Positions 7,158-16,691 are shown, counted from the stretch's first letter. The stretch: 64,000 nt of DNA from Stenotrophomonas indicatrix (GCF_002750975.1 NZ_PEJS01000001.1:3100001-3164000); one strand, 5' to 3'. Made by a program: numbers and translations. Notes: generated by a model from the letters alone, not told the origin.

Positions 7158-8171
7158 ATGCGCCTGCCACTGCCGCTGATGCTCGCCCTGCTGCTGCCGT
7201 TTTCCGCCGCTGCGGCATCGCCTGCACAGGTGCGGACCGACGACATCGGCCGCTTCTGGGCTACTTACAATGCGGTGCTCGCCGAGCCCGATGCCGCGCA
7301 GCGGGTGGCCCTGGTGCAGCAGCGCTACATCGAGCCCGGCAGCCCTGGCCTGCATGCGCTGATGAAGGTGCGCAACTACACCGCCGCCGAATACGCACAA
7401 GCAATGCTCGCCTGGCCGCGCTTCTGGGCCTCGGTGCGGCCGCTGACCGCCAACGCCCGGCAGGCCAGCGCTACGCTGGAGCGGGATCTGGCTGCGTTCC
7501 GCAGGCTTTACCCCGCCCTGCGCCCGGCCAGCATCACTTATGCGGTGGGCGTGCTGCGCACAGGCGGCACCACGCTGGGGGACCAGGTGCTGATCGGCGC
7601 GGAAATGGCACTCGGCGATGCAAGCGTGGATGTCAGCGAACTGCCGGAGCCGTTGCGCAGTCGCCTGCGGATTTTCTACGACAGTACACCCGGCGCGAAC
7701 AACGCGCAGAACAACCTGCACGAGTACGTGCACACCCAGCAGCGCGAGACCACGGGATCGCTCGCGCAATACGCGGTGCGTGAGGGCGTGGCCGAGTACA
7801 TTGCCGAGCGCATCAGCGGTCGCCGACCGGCGCTGCCGCTGTATGCCTACGGGCCGTTGCACGAATCGGAGATCCGCGCTCGCTTCAGAGCGGAGATGGA
7901 TGGCGATGCGCTGGACAACTGGCTGTACAACAGCGCCCGCAATGCGTTCGGGGTGAGTGATGTGGGGTACTACGCTGGTTACCGCATCGCGCAGGAGTAC
8001 ATGCGGCAGCAGCCGGATGAGCAGCCGGCGATCGCACGGATGATCGAGCTGGATTACAGCGATCCGGTTGCGGTGCGCGGCTTCATTGAAGCATCGGGTT
8101 GGCTGCAGCCTCCGCGCACCAATGAGGCTGCCGGCCAGCGGCCGGCACTACCGGAATCCCAACATTGGTAG
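7158..8171 (+). CDS. Secreted zinc metalloprotease-like protein (HExxH)
   Basis: 337 residues from the ATG at 7158, chosen because a hydrophobic signal peptide (MRLPLPLMLALLLPFSAAAA) follows it at once; the frame extends upstream without a good start. The central part has LHEYVHTQQ, an HExxH zinc motif, followed about 25 residues later by REGVAEYIAE, which offers the glutamate expected as third ligand. This layout fits the DUF2268/GldB-related group of predicted extracytoplasmic metalloproteases. The last 15 or so residues are translated from a SMAG palindrome, and the TAG stop is the TAG of a GTAG repeat head, so the C-terminus was probably extended by repeat insertion. Substrate is unknown. 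Confidence 0.7.
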   Translation: MRLPLPLMLALLLPFSAAAASPAQVRTDDIGRFWATYNAVLAEPDAAQRVALVQQRYIEPGSPGLHALMKVRNYTAAEYAQAMLAWPRFWASVRPLTANARQASATLERDLAAFRRLYPALRPASITYAVGVLRTGGTTLGDQVLIGAEMALGDASVDVSELPEPLRSRLRIFYDSTPGANNAQNNLHEYVHTQQRETTGSLAQYAVREGVAEYIAERISGRRPALPLYAYGPLHESEIRARFRAEMDGDALDNWLYNSARNAFGVSDVGYYAGYRIAQEYMRQQPDEQPAIARMIELDYSDPVAVRGFIEASGWLQPPRTNEAAGQRPALPESQHW

Positions 8172-8263
8172 CGCCGGGCCGCGCCCGGCGGACAGCGCCA
8201 ACCAAGGTTGGCACCTACCAGAATCAGACCTGCCGGGGAGGCCGGCCAGCGGCCGGCACTACC
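8130..8263. repeat. Cluster of four SMAG (GTAG-headed REP) palindromes
   Basis: Units read 8130-8152 (reverse), 8168-8191 (forward, GTAGCGCCGGGCCGCGCCCGG), 8195-8219 (reverse) and 8241-8263 (reverse). Each has a GTAG head and a GC-rich imperfect stem. They lie between two convergent genes and include the 3' end of the protease-like gene. Confidence 0.85.
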
Positions 8264-8271
8264 AGAGGCGG

Positions 8272-8937
8272 TCAGGCGTACAGCGTCGGGTCGGCTACGC
8301 CGGCTTCGGTGAAGCCCTGCGCGCGCAGGCGGCAGGCATCGCAATGCCCGCAGGCCGCGCCGCTGGCATCGGCGTTGTAGCAGGACACGGTCAGGCCGAA
8401 GTCCACGCCCAGTCGCACGCCTTCGCTGACGATCTGGCCCTTGCTGAGGAACTGCAGCGGTGCATGCACGGTGATGCCCGCGCCTTCCACGCCCGACTTG
8501 GTCGCCAGGTTGGCCAGCGCCTGGAAGGCGGCGATGAACTCGGGGCGGCAATCCGGGTAGCCGGAGTAGTCCACGGCGTTGACGCCGCAGAAGATGTCGT
8601 TGGCACCAAGCACTTCGGCCCAGCCCAGCGCCAGCGACAGCATGATGGTGTTGCGCGCCGGCACGTAGGTGACCGGGATGCCCTCGCCGCCCGCCTCGGG
8701 CACGTCGATGTCGTCGGTCAGCGCCGAGCCGCCGATGCTGCGCAGGTCCACGTCCACGGTCTTGTGCACGATCACGCCCTGGGCCTTTGCCACGCGCGCG
8801 GCAGCATCCAGCTCGGAGGTGTGGCGCTGGCCGTAACGCACGCTGAGGGCATGCACGGCGAAGCCCTGTTCCTGGGCCATGGCGATGACGGCGGCTGAAT
8901 CCATGCCGCCGGAGAGAAGCACGACTGCCTTCTTCAT
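8272..8937 (-). CDS. queC: 7-cyano-7-deazaguanine (preQ0) synthase QueC
   Basis: 221 residues, the usual length of QueC. The ATP pyrophosphatase loop SGGMDS is at residues 9-14. The zinc-binding cysteines are in the C-terminal CYNAD and CGHCDAC segments. QueC converts 7-carboxy-7-deazaguanine to preQ0 with ATP and ammonia in the cytoplasm, on the way to queuosine in tRNA. The gene lies 77 bases downstream of queE on the same strand, whose product makes its substrate, so the two probably share a transcript. Confidence 0.97.
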   Translation of the reverse strand: MKKAVVLLSGGMDSAAVIAMAQEQGFAVHALSVRYGQRHTSELDAAARVAKAQGVIVHKTVDVDLRSIGGSALTDDIDVPEAGGEGIPVTYVPARNTIMLSLALGWAEVLGANDIFCGVNAVDYSGYPDCRPEFIAAFQALANLATKSGVEGAGITVHAPLQFLSKGQIVSEGVRLGVDFGLTVSCYNADASGAACGHCDACRLRAQGFTEAGVADPTLYA

Positions 8938-9014
8938 GGGTAAATCATCCGGTTGGGGGAGAAAGCCAGCACGCTGTCCCGCGCCGGAGCTACATCAGGA
9001 AACACTGCGCCGGC

Positions 9015-9716
9015 TTATCGGCCCGGCTCGTCGTTCCACAGGATTTTATGCAACTGCATCTGGAAGCGCACCGGCAGCCGGTCTTCGACGATCCAGTCGG
9101 CCAGCTGGCGGGCAGTGATCTCACCCTTGCTGGGTGAGAAGAACACCATCGTGCGCTGCACCAGCTGGTGTTCGGCGACCATGGCCTTGGCCCAGTCGTA
9201 GTCTTCGCGGTTGCAGATCACGAACTTGATCTGGTCACGCGTGGTCAGCAGCGGCAGGTTTTCCCAGCGGTTGCGCGCGACCTCGGCCGAGCCGGGGGTC
9301 TTGATGTCGACCACGCGCGACACGCGCGGATCGACGGCGCTGACGTCCAGCGCACCGGAAGTCTCCAGCGACACATCCAGGCCGGCATCGCACAGCTTCT
9401 GCAGCAGCACCAGGCAGCGCTTCTGCGACAGCGGCTCGCCGCCGGTCACGCAGACGTGGCGCACGCCCTGCGCCTGCACGTGGGCGACGATGTCGTCGAT
9501 GTCCCACCAGGTGCCGCCGTGGAAGGCGTAGGCGGTGTCGCAGTACTGGCAGCGCAGCGGGCAGCCGGTCAGGCGCACGAACACGGTCGGCCAACCGGCG
9601 GTATCGGCTTCGCCCTGCAGGGAGGTGAAGATCTCGGTGATCTTCAGGCGCGGCAGGGGCGACTGCACGATTTCGCTGGGCGTGGCGACGGCGGCGGACG
9701 GGGGAACGGCGGTCAT
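9015..9716 (-). CDS. queE: 7-carboxy-7-deazaguanine synthase QueE
   Basis: 233 residues from the ATG at 9716; a GTG 24 bases upstream is an alternative start. The radical SAM cluster motif is CPLRCQYC with cysteines at 52, 56 and 59, preceded by SLQGE, the substrate-binding region typical of QueE, and followed by VTGGEPL. QueE rearranges 6-carboxytetrahydropterin to 7-carboxy-7-deazaguanine. It stands directly upstream of queC and downstream of the tol-pal cluster, separated from cpoB by a SMAG cluster. Confidence 0.95.
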   Translation of the reverse strand: MTAVPPSAAVATPSEIVQSPLPRLKITEIFTSLQGEADTAGWPTVFVRLTGCPLRCQYCDTAYAFHGGTWWDIDDIVAHVQAQGVRHVCVTGGEPLSQKRCLVLLQKLCDAGLDVSLETSGALDVSAVDPRVSRVVDIKTPGSAEVARNRWENLPLLTTRDQIKFVICNREDYDWAKAMVAEHQLVQRTMVFFSPSKGEITARQLADWIVEDRLPVRFQMQLHKILWNDEPGR

Positions 9717-9776
9717 GGCAGGGACTTCTTGATGGGACACGTGGCGGGTGGGCTACCGTGGCCGGTAACGAACGCA

Positions 9777-9923
9777 GCCGGGCATGGCTCGGCTCTACAA
9801 CAGCAGCCGGCCGGGTATGGCCCGGCGGGTAATGCAAGCCGCCGGGCATGGCCCAGCGCTACCGGATCCGGACGGGTTTGCCGACCCGGAAACGAAAGCA
9901 GCCGAGCAAGGGCTCGGCGCTAC
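9777..9923. repeat. Cluster of SMAG palindromes between cpoB and queE
   Basis: Units are read at 9777-9798, about 9805-9829, 9838-9863 and 9901-9923, mostly in reverse orientation (stem GCCGGGCATGGCCCGGC with CTAC at the end). Stem sequences differ between units but remain self-complementary. Confidence 0.85.
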
Positions 9924-9946
9924 GGGGAACACATTGTACGCCCGCT

Positions 9947-9970
9947 CAGCGGATCAGCGGATCAGCGGAT
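9947..9970. repeat. Three tandem copies of CAGCGGAT at the end of cpoB
   Basis: Three exact 8-bp copies are found at 9947, 9955 and 9963. The cpoB stop codon (9964-9962) falls at the junction of the second and third copy. Confidence 0.9.
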
Positions 9971-10780
9971 CTGATTGCCGAGGCGGATCGACTGCAGGCG
10001 GTCCTGCGCGGTACGCGCGGCGTCCGAGCCCGGGTATTGCGCCACGACGGTCTCCAGCGTCTGCTGGGCCTGGTCGACCTTGCCCTCACCGTACTGCGAG
10101 AGGCCGACCTTGAGCAGGCCGCCAGCGGCCTTGTCGTGGGTGGGATAGCGCGAGAGCAGTTCGCGGAACTGGGACTCGGCCATCGGGAAATTGCGGGTGG
10201 CGTAATAGCTTTCACCCAGCCAGTACAGCGCATTGGGGGCGTAGACGCCGTTGGGGTACAGCTCCAGGAAGCTCAGGAACAGCTGCGCCGAATCATCGTA
10301 CTTGCCCGCCTTCAATGCGTCGAAGGCCACGTTGTAGGACGTACGCTCGTCACCGGTGACGGCCAGGCTGCCCGGGTCACCATGGACGGAAGGCGGCCGC
10401 TCGGAAGTGGCCGCCGCTGCGGGTTTTGCCGGGGCTGCAGGAGCCTTCGGTGCGCTCGCCGGAACCGCAGGCAGGGCCGGGGCGGCAGAGCCCCCTTCCA
10501 ACCGGTTCAGGCGGCTGTCCAGATCCAGGTACTGATCCTGGGCCGTCTGCTTGAGCTGGGCGTTGTCGTGCTGGAGTTGCTCGATCGAGGCCTGCAGGCT
10601 GGTGACCTGCTGCCGCAGCTGATTGATCTGGTTCAACAGGTCCTGGTTGGCACTGTTGTTGTACATCTGCTGCTCGAGCGAACCGACGCGGTCGGCCAGG
10701 CTCTGACGTTGTGCATGCGCCGGTGCGGCAGCCACGAGGGCTGCCGCAACGACCAGCATCAGTTTGATGCCAAGGCGCAT
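9962..10780 (-). CDS. cpoB: Cell division coordinator CpoB (YbgF)
   Basis: 272 residues: a signal peptide (about 1-23, cleavage after AHA), a coiled-coil of about residues 27-95 rich in Gln and Leu that trimerises in the family, an Ala/Pro linker to about 140, and TPR repeats to the end (SYNVAFDALKAGKYDDSAQLF, LYWLGESYYATRNF). CpoB is periplasmic, binds TolA and PBP1B and coordinates outer membrane constriction with peptidoglycan synthesis. It is the last gene of the tol-pal block, three bases after pal. Confidence 0.95.
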   Translation of the reverse strand: MRLGIKLMLVVAAALVAAAPAHAQRQSLADRVGSLEQQMYNNSANQDLLNQINQLRQQVTSLQASIEQLQHDNAQLKQTAQDQYLDLDSRLNRLEGGSAAPALPAVPASAPKAPAAPAKPAAAATSERPPSVHGDPGSLAVTGDERTSYNVAFDALKAGKYDDSAQLFLSFLELYPNGVYAPNALYWLGESYYATRNFPMAESQFRELLSRYPTHDKAAGGLLKVGLSQYGEGKVDQAQQTLETVVAQYPGSDAARTAQDRLQSIRLGNQIR

Positions 10781-10783
10781 GGA

Positions 10784-11302
10784 TTACTGCGCGGTGTAGA
10801 CGATTTCGACGCGACGGTTCTGCGACCAGCAGGACTCGTTCGACTCGGTGCAGACCGGACGCTCTTCACCGTAGGAAACGACGGTCAGCTGCGAAGCCGA
10901 GCCACCGTTGGCCTGCAGTGCCGAGTTGACGCCGTTGCCACGACGCTCGCCCAGGGCCTGGTTGTACGCGCGCGAACCGCGCTCGTCGGTGTGGCCCTGC
11001 AGGGTGATGCGCGAGGACGGACGGTCACGCAGGTACTTGGCGTGGCAAGCCATGATGGCCTGGAATTCCGGCTTCACGTCTTCCTTGTCCAGGTCGAAGT
11101 AGACAACGCGCTGGCGCAGGCAGGCATCGGTGTCCAGGTCGCCCGGGCCGTACAGGCCGGAGGTGGACGGACCGGTCGGGGTGGTGGTCGAGGTGCCGGT
11201 ATCGACCGGAGCCGGGGCTTCTTCCTTGACCTTCTTCGAGCAACCGGCCAGGACGGCCACAGACAGCAGGGAAACAAGCAGAACGCGGGTGGACTTGTTC
11301 AT
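10784..11302 (-). CDS. pal: Peptidoglycan-associated lipoprotein Pal
   Basis: 172 residues. The lipobox is LAGC with the lipidated cysteine at residue 21. After a Pro/Thr-rich linker comes an OmpA-like domain with GHTDERGSRAYNQALGERR, the diaminopimelate-binding region that anchors the outer membrane to peptidoglycan. The partner TolB is encoded directly upstream and CpoB directly downstream. Confidence 0.97.
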   Translation of the reverse strand: MNKSTRVLLVSLLSVAVLAGCSKKVKEEAPAPVDTGTSTTTPTGPSTSGLYGPGDLDTDACLRQRVVYFDLDKEDVKPEFQAIMACHAKYLRDRPSSRITLQGHTDERGSRAYNQALGERRGNGVNSALQANGGSASQLTVVSYGEERPVCTESNESCWSQNRRVEIVYTAQ

Positions 11303-11366
11303 GGCGATACCTTTGTGGCTCCTAAGCCGATGAGGGGTTCAATACAGAGAAAATATTAACACTCTT

Positions 11367-12686
11367 TTAGCGCTGGGTACGGTATGGGGACCATGCCGGC
11401 TCGCGCACATCACCGTCTGCCAGAACCAGGCGCTGGCGCACTCGCGCATCGGCCGAGACGGCGTACAGCACACCACGACCACCCTCACGGGCGGCATACA
11501 GCACCATGCTCGCGTTGGGCGCAAAGCTCGGCGATTCGTCCAGCGAACCCGGCGACAGCGTGCTCCAGCGGGGCGAACCCAGCGAGCTGTCCATCAGGGC
11601 GATCTTGTAGCTGTTGCCCGAACCCTGGGCGACGGCGATCTTCTTGCCGTCGTAGGACACCGAGGGCTTGGCGTTGTAGTTGCCCTGGAAGGTCACGCGC
11701 TCGGCGCTGCCACCACCGGCACCGACCTTGTAGACCTGCGGACGGCCGCCGCGGTCGGAGGTGAAGTACACCGCGCTGCCGTCCGGCGCCCAGGTCGGCT
11801 CGGTATCGATGGCGAAGTGGTTGGTCAGCTGGGTCAGCTGCTTGCTGCCCAGATCCATCACGTAGATCTCCGGGTTGCCCGAACGCGACAGGGTCAGGGC
11901 CAGCTTGCGGCCGTCCGGCGAGAAGGCCGGGGCGCTGTTGATGCCGCGGAAGCTGGTGACCAGCTCACGGGCGCCGGTGGAGATGTTCTGGATGTAGATG
12001 GCCGAGTTGCCACGTTCGAAGCTGACGTAGGCCAGCTTGTTGCCATCCGGGCTCCACGACGGCGACAGCAGCGGCTCGGCCGAACGCACGATGGTCTGCG
12101 GGTTGAAGCCGTCCGAATCGGCCACCATCAGCGCGTAGCGCATGGCGTCGCCCTTGCCGCTGGCGGTCACGTAGGCGATGCGGGTCCAGAAGGCACCACG
12201 GACACCGGTGATCTTCTCGTAGATGGCGTCGGCCATCTGGTGGGCAACGTCGCGCATGGCATTGCCACGTGCGGTCATCGCCAGGCCCAGCAGGCGCTCG
12301 CCCTTGGGCACGTCGAACAGTTCGTACTCGACGCGGTAGGCGCCGGCACCGGCGTCCATGACCCGGCCGACGACGATGTAGTTCTGCTTCAGCGCGCGCC
12401 AGGTGGCGAACTGGATGTCACCGCCACGGATCGGCTTTTCGACGATCTGCGCTTCGGGCAGCGTGCGGAACTGGCCCGAACGTTCGAGGTCGGCACGGAC
12501 CACGCCGGCGACGTCGGTCTGCGGAGCACCGGCTGCACCCTGGTAGGGCATCGGCACGATGGTGATCGGGAGGGCGGAGGCATTGCCGCCGATGATGTCG
12601 ATATCCAGCCCCTTCTGCTGCGCGACGGCAGCAAAGGGCAGCAACAGGGCCGCAAACACGGCAAGCCAGCGAGGCATCTTCTTCAT
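11367..12686 (-). CDS. tolB: Tol-Pal system protein TolB
   Basis: 439 residues from the ATG at 12686, which gives a normal signal peptide (MKKMPRWLAVFAALLLPFA); the frame is open 63 bases further upstream but without a signal-like start. The N-terminal domain (to about 165) is followed by a beta-propeller with repeated SPDG-type blades: SPSWSPDGNKLAYVS, APAFSPDGRKLAL, EPTWAPDGSAVYFTS and SPSFAPNASMVLYAA. TolB is periplasmic and shuttles between Pal and TolA. It has its own 249-base leader after tolA, so it may have its own promoter. Confidence 0.97.
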   Translation of the reverse strand: MKKMPRWLAVFAALLLPFAAVAQQKGLDIDIIGGNASALPITIVPMPYQGAAGAPQTDVAGVVRADLERSGQFRTLPEAQIVEKPIRGGDIQFATWRALKQNYIVVGRVMDAGAGAYRVEYELFDVPKGERLLGLAMTARGNAMRDVAHQMADAIYEKITGVRGAFWTRIAYVTASGKGDAMRYALMVADSDGFNPQTIVRSAEPLLSPSWSPDGNKLAYVSFERGNSAIYIQNISTGARELVTSFRGINSAPAFSPDGRKLALTLSRSGNPEIYVMDLGSKQLTQLTNHFAIDTEPTWAPDGSAVYFTSDRGGRPQVYKVGAGGGSAERVTFQGNYNAKPSVSYDGKKIAVAQGSGNSYKIALMDSSLGSPRWSTLSPGSLDESPSFAPNASMVLYAAREGGRGVLYAVSADARVRQRLVLADGDVREPAWSPYRTQR

Positions 12687-12935
12687 GGAGCGCTCAAATA
12701 GGGGGAACCGGAACGAGGGATAACAAAACGGCAGTGAACCGCTTCGCAATCATGAACCAAGGGTACGTGAATTCCTGGTCAGTGCCAGCCGGGTCTCTCA
12801 CATGCCGTTAACGTCGCGGCCACCTTTCGTGCGAATGACGCGTCCCAAGCATGGCGTGGACGGGCCCGCACGATCCAGAGCTAAAGGCGTCATTGGATGA
12901 CGGGACAGCCCCAAAGGGCTGCCCTGCCCCGCGCC

Positions 12936-13991
12936 TCAGCGATCCTGGGCGGTGAACGTGAAGTTGATCGTGCGTGCGAATACCTGCTCGAAACCGCGGT
13001 ACGGCAGCGGCTGGGCGTTGAGCACGGCGGCCTCGATCGAGCGCTTGCCGGCTTCATCGAACGGGCAGCCGGCGCTGACCGTGGCGCTGCGGACGGTACC
13101 GCCCGGCAACTGGTTGATGGTGATCTGGCAGCGTTGGCCCAGCGGCACGCTGTCCGGACGCACCCACTGCGCCAGCACCTTGGCCTGGATGGCCGCCGCG
13201 TATTTGGCAGACAGATCATCACTGCTGCCACCACCACCGGCAGCCGGCTGTGCGGCACCACTGGCACCGGCAGCGGCCGTGCCTGCGGCATTGCGCGCAG
13301 CGGCGACCTCGCGCAGCTTCCGCTCGGCCAGCTTGGCTTCCTTTTCGGCCTGCTCGCGGCGGGCGCGGATGTCGGCGATCTTCTTCTGCTTCTCGGCCTC
13401 AGCCTTGTCAGCGGCCAGGCGTTCCTGCTCGGCCTGCTTCTTCTTGGCGTCCGCTTCCTGCTGCTTGGCCAGACGCAGCTTCTGCTCGGCCTCTTCCTGG
13501 CGCTTGCGCTCGGTCAGGTCGATCTGCTCTTGGCGGCGCTTGGCTTCCTGCTCCTGCTTGGCCTTTTCCTGCGAGATCGCCAACGCGCTGACCGCGTCCT
13601 GGTCCTTGGTATCGGGCTGCGCCACGCGCTCCTGCGCCTGTTGCTGCTGCGGCGTCGGTGCGTCCTGCGGGCGCGGCTCTTCAATCGGCTGCGGCGGCGG
13701 GATGGTGTCTTCCGGCACCGGGATCGGTTCGGCCACCGGCGGCGGCAGGTCTTCCAGCTTTTCCGACTGGCGCAGGGCCTGGCGGGCGGCGGCGGCTTCG
13801 GACGCGGACAGCGCCAGGCTGGCCTCGACCGAGGGATCACCTGCGGCGGCATCGGTATTGCGCTGCGGTGACCACAGCCAGGCGCCGATGAAGATCAACG
13901 CGACCAGCAGGTGCACCAGCACGGCCAGCACCATCGGCTGGCCCCAGCCGGGTTCCTGCTTGTGCGGTGGCGGCAGGGCGTCAGCGTGCAT
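12936..13991 (-). CDS. tolA: Cell envelope integrity protein TolA
   Basis: 351 residues: one transmembrane helix at about residues 20-41 (MVLAVLVHLLVALIFIGAWL), a periplasmic domain of about 200 residues dominated by Ala, Lys, Glu and Gln forming a long helix, and a C-terminal TonB-like domain from about 250 that contacts TolB and Pal (KYAAAIQAKVLAQWVRPD). It transmits the proton-motive force from TolQR to the outer membrane. The start overlaps the end of tolR by 11 bases, which indicates translational coupling. Confidence 0.95.
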   Translation of the reverse strand: MHADALPPPHKQEPGWGQPMVLAVLVHLLVALIFIGAWLWSPQRNTDAAAGDPSVEASLALSASEAAAARQALRQSEKLEDLPPPVAEPIPVPEDTIPPPQPIEEPRPQDAPTPQQQQAQERVAQPDTKDQDAVSALAISQEKAKQEQEAKRRQEQIDLTERKRQEEAEQKLRLAKQQEADAKKKQAEQERLAADKAEAEKQKKIADIRARREQAEKEAKLAERKLREVAAARNAAGTAAAGASGAAQPAAGGGGSSDDLSAKYAAAIQAKVLAQWVRPDSVPLGQRCQITINQLPGGTVRSATVSAGCPFDEAGKRSIEAAVLNAQPLPYRGFEQVFARTINFTFTAQDR

Positions 13992-14409
13992 CGGTGGCCA
14001 GGCCTACCTTGTCCACGTTGGCGCGCTTGATCACGTCCATCGCCGCGATGACCTTTTCATAGGCCACGGCACGGTCGGCGGCGACGATCACGCGCACTCC
14101 CTTGTCCTGCGCGGCGATGCCGGACAGGTGGCCCTGCAGTTCCTCGGCAGTGACGGCCGTGGGTTCCTTGGCGTCGGGCAGCTTCAGGCTGAGCTGGCCG
14201 TCCTGGCGCACCGAGACGATCACCGGGTCCTGCTTGCTTTCCAGCGCCTTGGCGTTGGAATTGGGCAGGTCGACATCGAAGCTCAGGGTGAGCAGTGGCG
14301 CGGTGACCATGAAGATGATCAACAGCACCAGCATGACGTCGATATAGGGAACGACGTTGATTTCCGATTTCAGCTTGCGGCGCTTGCGGCGACCGATGGC
14401 AGCGGACAT
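13981..14409 (-). CDS. tolR: Tol-Pal system protein TolR
   Basis: 142 residues of the ExbD/TolR family. A single transmembrane helix at about 20-40 contains the PYIDVMLVLLIIFMV segment, with Asp24 as the proton-pathway residue. The periplasmic domain follows. It works with TolQ as the proton-driven motor of the Tol system. It is 24 bases downstream of tolQ and overlaps tolA. Confidence 0.97.
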   Translation of the reverse strand: MSAAIGRRKRRKLKSEINVVPYIDVMLVLLIIFMVTAPLLTLSFDVDLPNSNAKALESKQDPVIVSVRQDGQLSLKLPDAKEPTAVTAEELQGHLSGIAAQDKGVRVIVAADRAVAYEKVIAAMDVIKRANVDKVGLATDAR

Positions 14410-14433
14410 GGCTTGGACTCCCGGGTCTGGCGC

Positions 14434-15213
14434 TTACTCGTCGCCAGCGCTCTGGCGCTGCAGGATCGAGCTGAACTCGTCGGCGAAGGTCTCGAAACGC
14501 ACCGACATGCGCTCCACGCGGGTGGTGAAGCGGTTGTAGGCCCACACTGCCGGGATCGCCACGAACAGGCCGATGGCAGTGGCGAACAGCGCTTCGGAGA
14601 TGCCCGGGGCGACGGCGGCGATACCGGCCTGGGCGCCGCTGCTGATCATGTCGTGCATGGTCACCATGATGCCGAACACGGTACCCACCAGGCCCACGTA
14701 CGGGGCGGTCGAGCCGATGTTGGCCAGCAGTTCCAGGTTGCGCTCGAGCTGGTCGACTTCGCGGGTGTAGGTGGTGCGCATGGCGCGCTGGGCACCTTCC
14801 AGCTGGGCACGGCCATCCAGCCGGCGCTTGTCGCGCAGGCGGGTGTACTCGCGGAAACCGGCTTCGAAGATGGCTTCCAGGCCGCCGACATTGCGGCTGC
14901 GGTCGGTGGCCGAGCTGTACAGCTTGCCCAGGTCGGCACCGGACCAGAAGCGGTTCTCGAACTCGTCGGCTTCGCGGGTGGCCTGCTTGAAGATGCGGGC
15001 CTTGCGGAAAATGATCACCCAGCTGACGAACGAGCCGACCAGCAGCGCCAGCACGATGATCTTCACCGGCAAGCTGGCCTTGGCCATCAGTTCGAGGTAG
15101 TTGATGCCGCCGCCGGTGGTGGCCTGGGCAAGGGTCTGGGTCGCGGCATTGCTGACGTCAGCCGGCAAAGCCTCGGTGACCGTGGCCTGCAGGGCCAGGA
15201 GCGTTGCGATCAT
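14434..15213 (-). CDS. tolQ: Tol-Pal system protein TolQ
   Basis: 259 residues from the ATG at 15213, preceded by a GAGGAA ribosome binding site; an ORF extension of 27 codons upstream is not needed. It is a MotA/TolQ/ExbB channel protein with three transmembrane helices: about 50-72, and two close together in the second half around APYVGLVGTVFGIMVTM and LFATAIGLFVAIPAVWAYN. It forms the inner membrane motor with TolR. The gene begins ten bases after ybgC ends. Confidence 0.96.
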   Translation of the reverse strand: MIATLLALQATVTEALPADVSNAATQTLAQATTGGGINYLELMAKASLPVKIIVLALLVGSFVSWVIIFRKARIFKQATREADEFENRFWSGADLGKLYSSATDRSRNVGGLEAIFEAGFREYTRLRDKRRLDGRAQLEGAQRAMRTTYTREVDQLERNLELLANIGSTAPYVGLVGTVFGIMVTMHDMISSGAQAGIAAVAPGISEALFATAIGLFVAIPAVWAYNRFTTRVERMSVRFETFADEFSSILQRQSAGDE

Positions 15214-15223
15214 CCGTTGTTCC

Positions 15224-15661
15224 TCAAGAGTTCTGTTCGGATTCGGGGTGGAGGTGGGGTTGCAGCGCGGCAAGGACGGCATCGTCCATGCCACGCGGGC
15301 GGAAACTGGCCGCGTCCAGTGCGGCGATGCGGACCTGTGCGGACAACAGCAGCTGGCCGTCGCGCAGGACCTGCTGGTCGAAGACCATGCTGGCCTTCTT
15401 CAGCTGGACCAGGGTGGCGCTTACCTGCAGCTGGTCATCCAGCCGTGCCGGCTTGATGAAATCCATCTGCATGGAGCGCACCGCGAAGACCATGCCGTGC
15501 TCGGACCGCATGCGCTCCTGGCCGTAGCCCAGCGCGCGCATCCATTCGGTCCGGGCCCGTTCCATGAAGGCCACGTAGCGGGCGTGGTAGACCACCCCGC
15601 CAGCGTCGGTATCTTCCCAGTAAATGCGTGTCGGCCAACTGAATCGCGGTTCAACCGACAT
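15224..15661 (-). CDS. ybgC: Acyl-CoA thioesterase YbgC (Tol-Pal associated)
   Basis: 145 residues, a hotdog-fold thioesterase with the signature [15 protein letters not shown] near residue 16, which includes the catalytic aspartate. It is the usual first gene of the tol-pal operon. The chosen ATG at 15661 overlaps the last codons of ruvB by 11 bases; one five codons earlier is possible. Confidence 0.95.
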   Translation of the reverse strand: MSVEPRFSWPTRIYWEDTDAGGVVYHARYVAFMERARTEWMRALGYGQERMRSEHGMVFAVRSMQMDFIKPARLDDQLQVSATLVQLKKASMVFDQQVLRDGQLLLSAQVRIAALDAASFRPRGMDDAVLAALQPHLHPESEQNS

Positions 15662-16691
15662 CGGGGACCTCGGCAAACAGGTCCTGTGGCGGGTTCTTCG
15701 GCTTCAGGCCCATGTGCCGGTAGGCCTTGTGGGTCGCCATGCGGCCACGCGCGGTGCGCACCAGGAAGCCCTGCTGGATCAGGTACGGCTCGACCACGTC
15801 TTCCAGCGTGCCACGCTCTTCGGACAGCGCCGCGGCGAGCGACTCGATGCCCACCGGGCCACCGTCGAAGTAATCGACCATGGTCTTCAGCAGCCGGCGG
15901 TCAAGCTCGTCGAAGCCTTCCGGGTCGACCTTGAGCATCTGCATTGCGGCCTGGGCCACGGGCTGGTCGATGTGGCCACCGGCCTTGACCTGGGCGTAAT
16001 CGCGCACGCGGCGCAGCAGGCGGTTGGCGATACGCGGGGTGCCACGCGCGCGGCGCGCGATCTCCCCTGCCCCGTCGGCGGTGCAGTCGATGGCCAGGAT
16101 CGCGGCCGAGCGGCGCACGATGCGGGTCAGTTCTTCGACGCTGTAGAACTCCAGGCGCTGGACGATGCCGAAGCGGTCGCGCAGCGGCGCGGTCAACAGG
16201 CCGGCGCGGGTGGTGGCGCCGATCAGGGTGAACGGCGGCAGGTCGATCTTGATCGAGCGCGCCGCAGGGCCCTCGCCGATCATGATGTCGATCTGGAAAT
16301 CTTCCATCGCCGGATACAGCACTTCTTCCACCACCGGCGACAGGCGATGGATCTCGTCGATGAACAGCACATCGTGCGGCTGCAGGTTGGTCAGCAGCGC
16401 GGCCAGATCGCCGGCCTTCTCGATCACCGGGCCGGAGGTCACGCGCAGGGCCACGCCCAGTTCGTTGGCGATGACGTGGCTGAGGGTGGTCTTGCCCAGG
16501 CCGGGGGGGCCGAAGATCAGGACGTGGTCCAGCGCGTCGCCACGACCCTTGGCGGCCTGGATGTAGATCTCCATCTGCTCGCGCACCGGCACCTGGCCGA
16601 GGTAATCGGCAAGTCGCTTGGGTCGGATGCTGGCGTCGGCGGCGTCATCCTCGCGGGTGGCGCCGGCGGCGATGATGCGGTCGTCGGTCAT
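15651..16691 (-). CDS. ruvB: Holliday junction branch migration helicase RuvB
   Basis: 346 residues, full length. AAA+ landmarks are Walker [10 protein letters not shown], Walker B LFIDEIH, sensor I GATTRAG and the [12 protein letters not shown] arginine-finger region; the C-terminal winged helix contains [13 protein letters not shown]. It drives branch migration with RuvA. Unlike the contiguous ruvAB of many bacteria, it is separated from ruvA by kup and a composite repeat. Its end overlaps ybgC. Confidence 0.98.
   Translation of the reverse strand: MTDDRIIAAGATREDDAADASIRPKRLADYLGQVPVREQMEIYIQAAKGRGDALDHVLIFGPPGLGKTTLSHVIANELGVALRVTSGPVIEKAGDLAALLTNLQPHDVLFIDEIHRLSPVVEEVLYPAMEDFQIDIMIGEGPAARSIKIDLPPFTLIGATTRAGLLTAPLRDRFGIVQRLEFYSVEELTRIVRRSAAILAIDCTADGAGEIARRARGTPRIANRLLRRVRDYAQVKAGGHIDQPVAQAAMQMLKVDPEGFDELDRRLLKTMVDYFDGGPVGIESLAAALSEERGTLEDVVEPYLIQQGFLVRTARGRMATHKAYRHMGLKPKNPPQDLFAEVPDVG

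Noticed and set aside
9777..9923. Regularly spaced palindromes considered as a CRISPR array
   Set aside because: Units differ in stem sequence, have both orientations and variable spacing, and no cas gene is near. They fit SMAG repeats.
12902..12925. Imperfect hairpin after tolA considered as a terminator
   Set aside because: It has a mismatch in the stem and no T-run on the minus strand, so I could not support termination between tolA and tolB.
12952..15456. 834-codon open frame on the plus strand across tolA, tolR and tolQ
   Set aside because: It is antisense to three certain genes, has no domain and is rich in Arg, Ala, Ser and Cys as expected from a shadow in GC-rich DNA.
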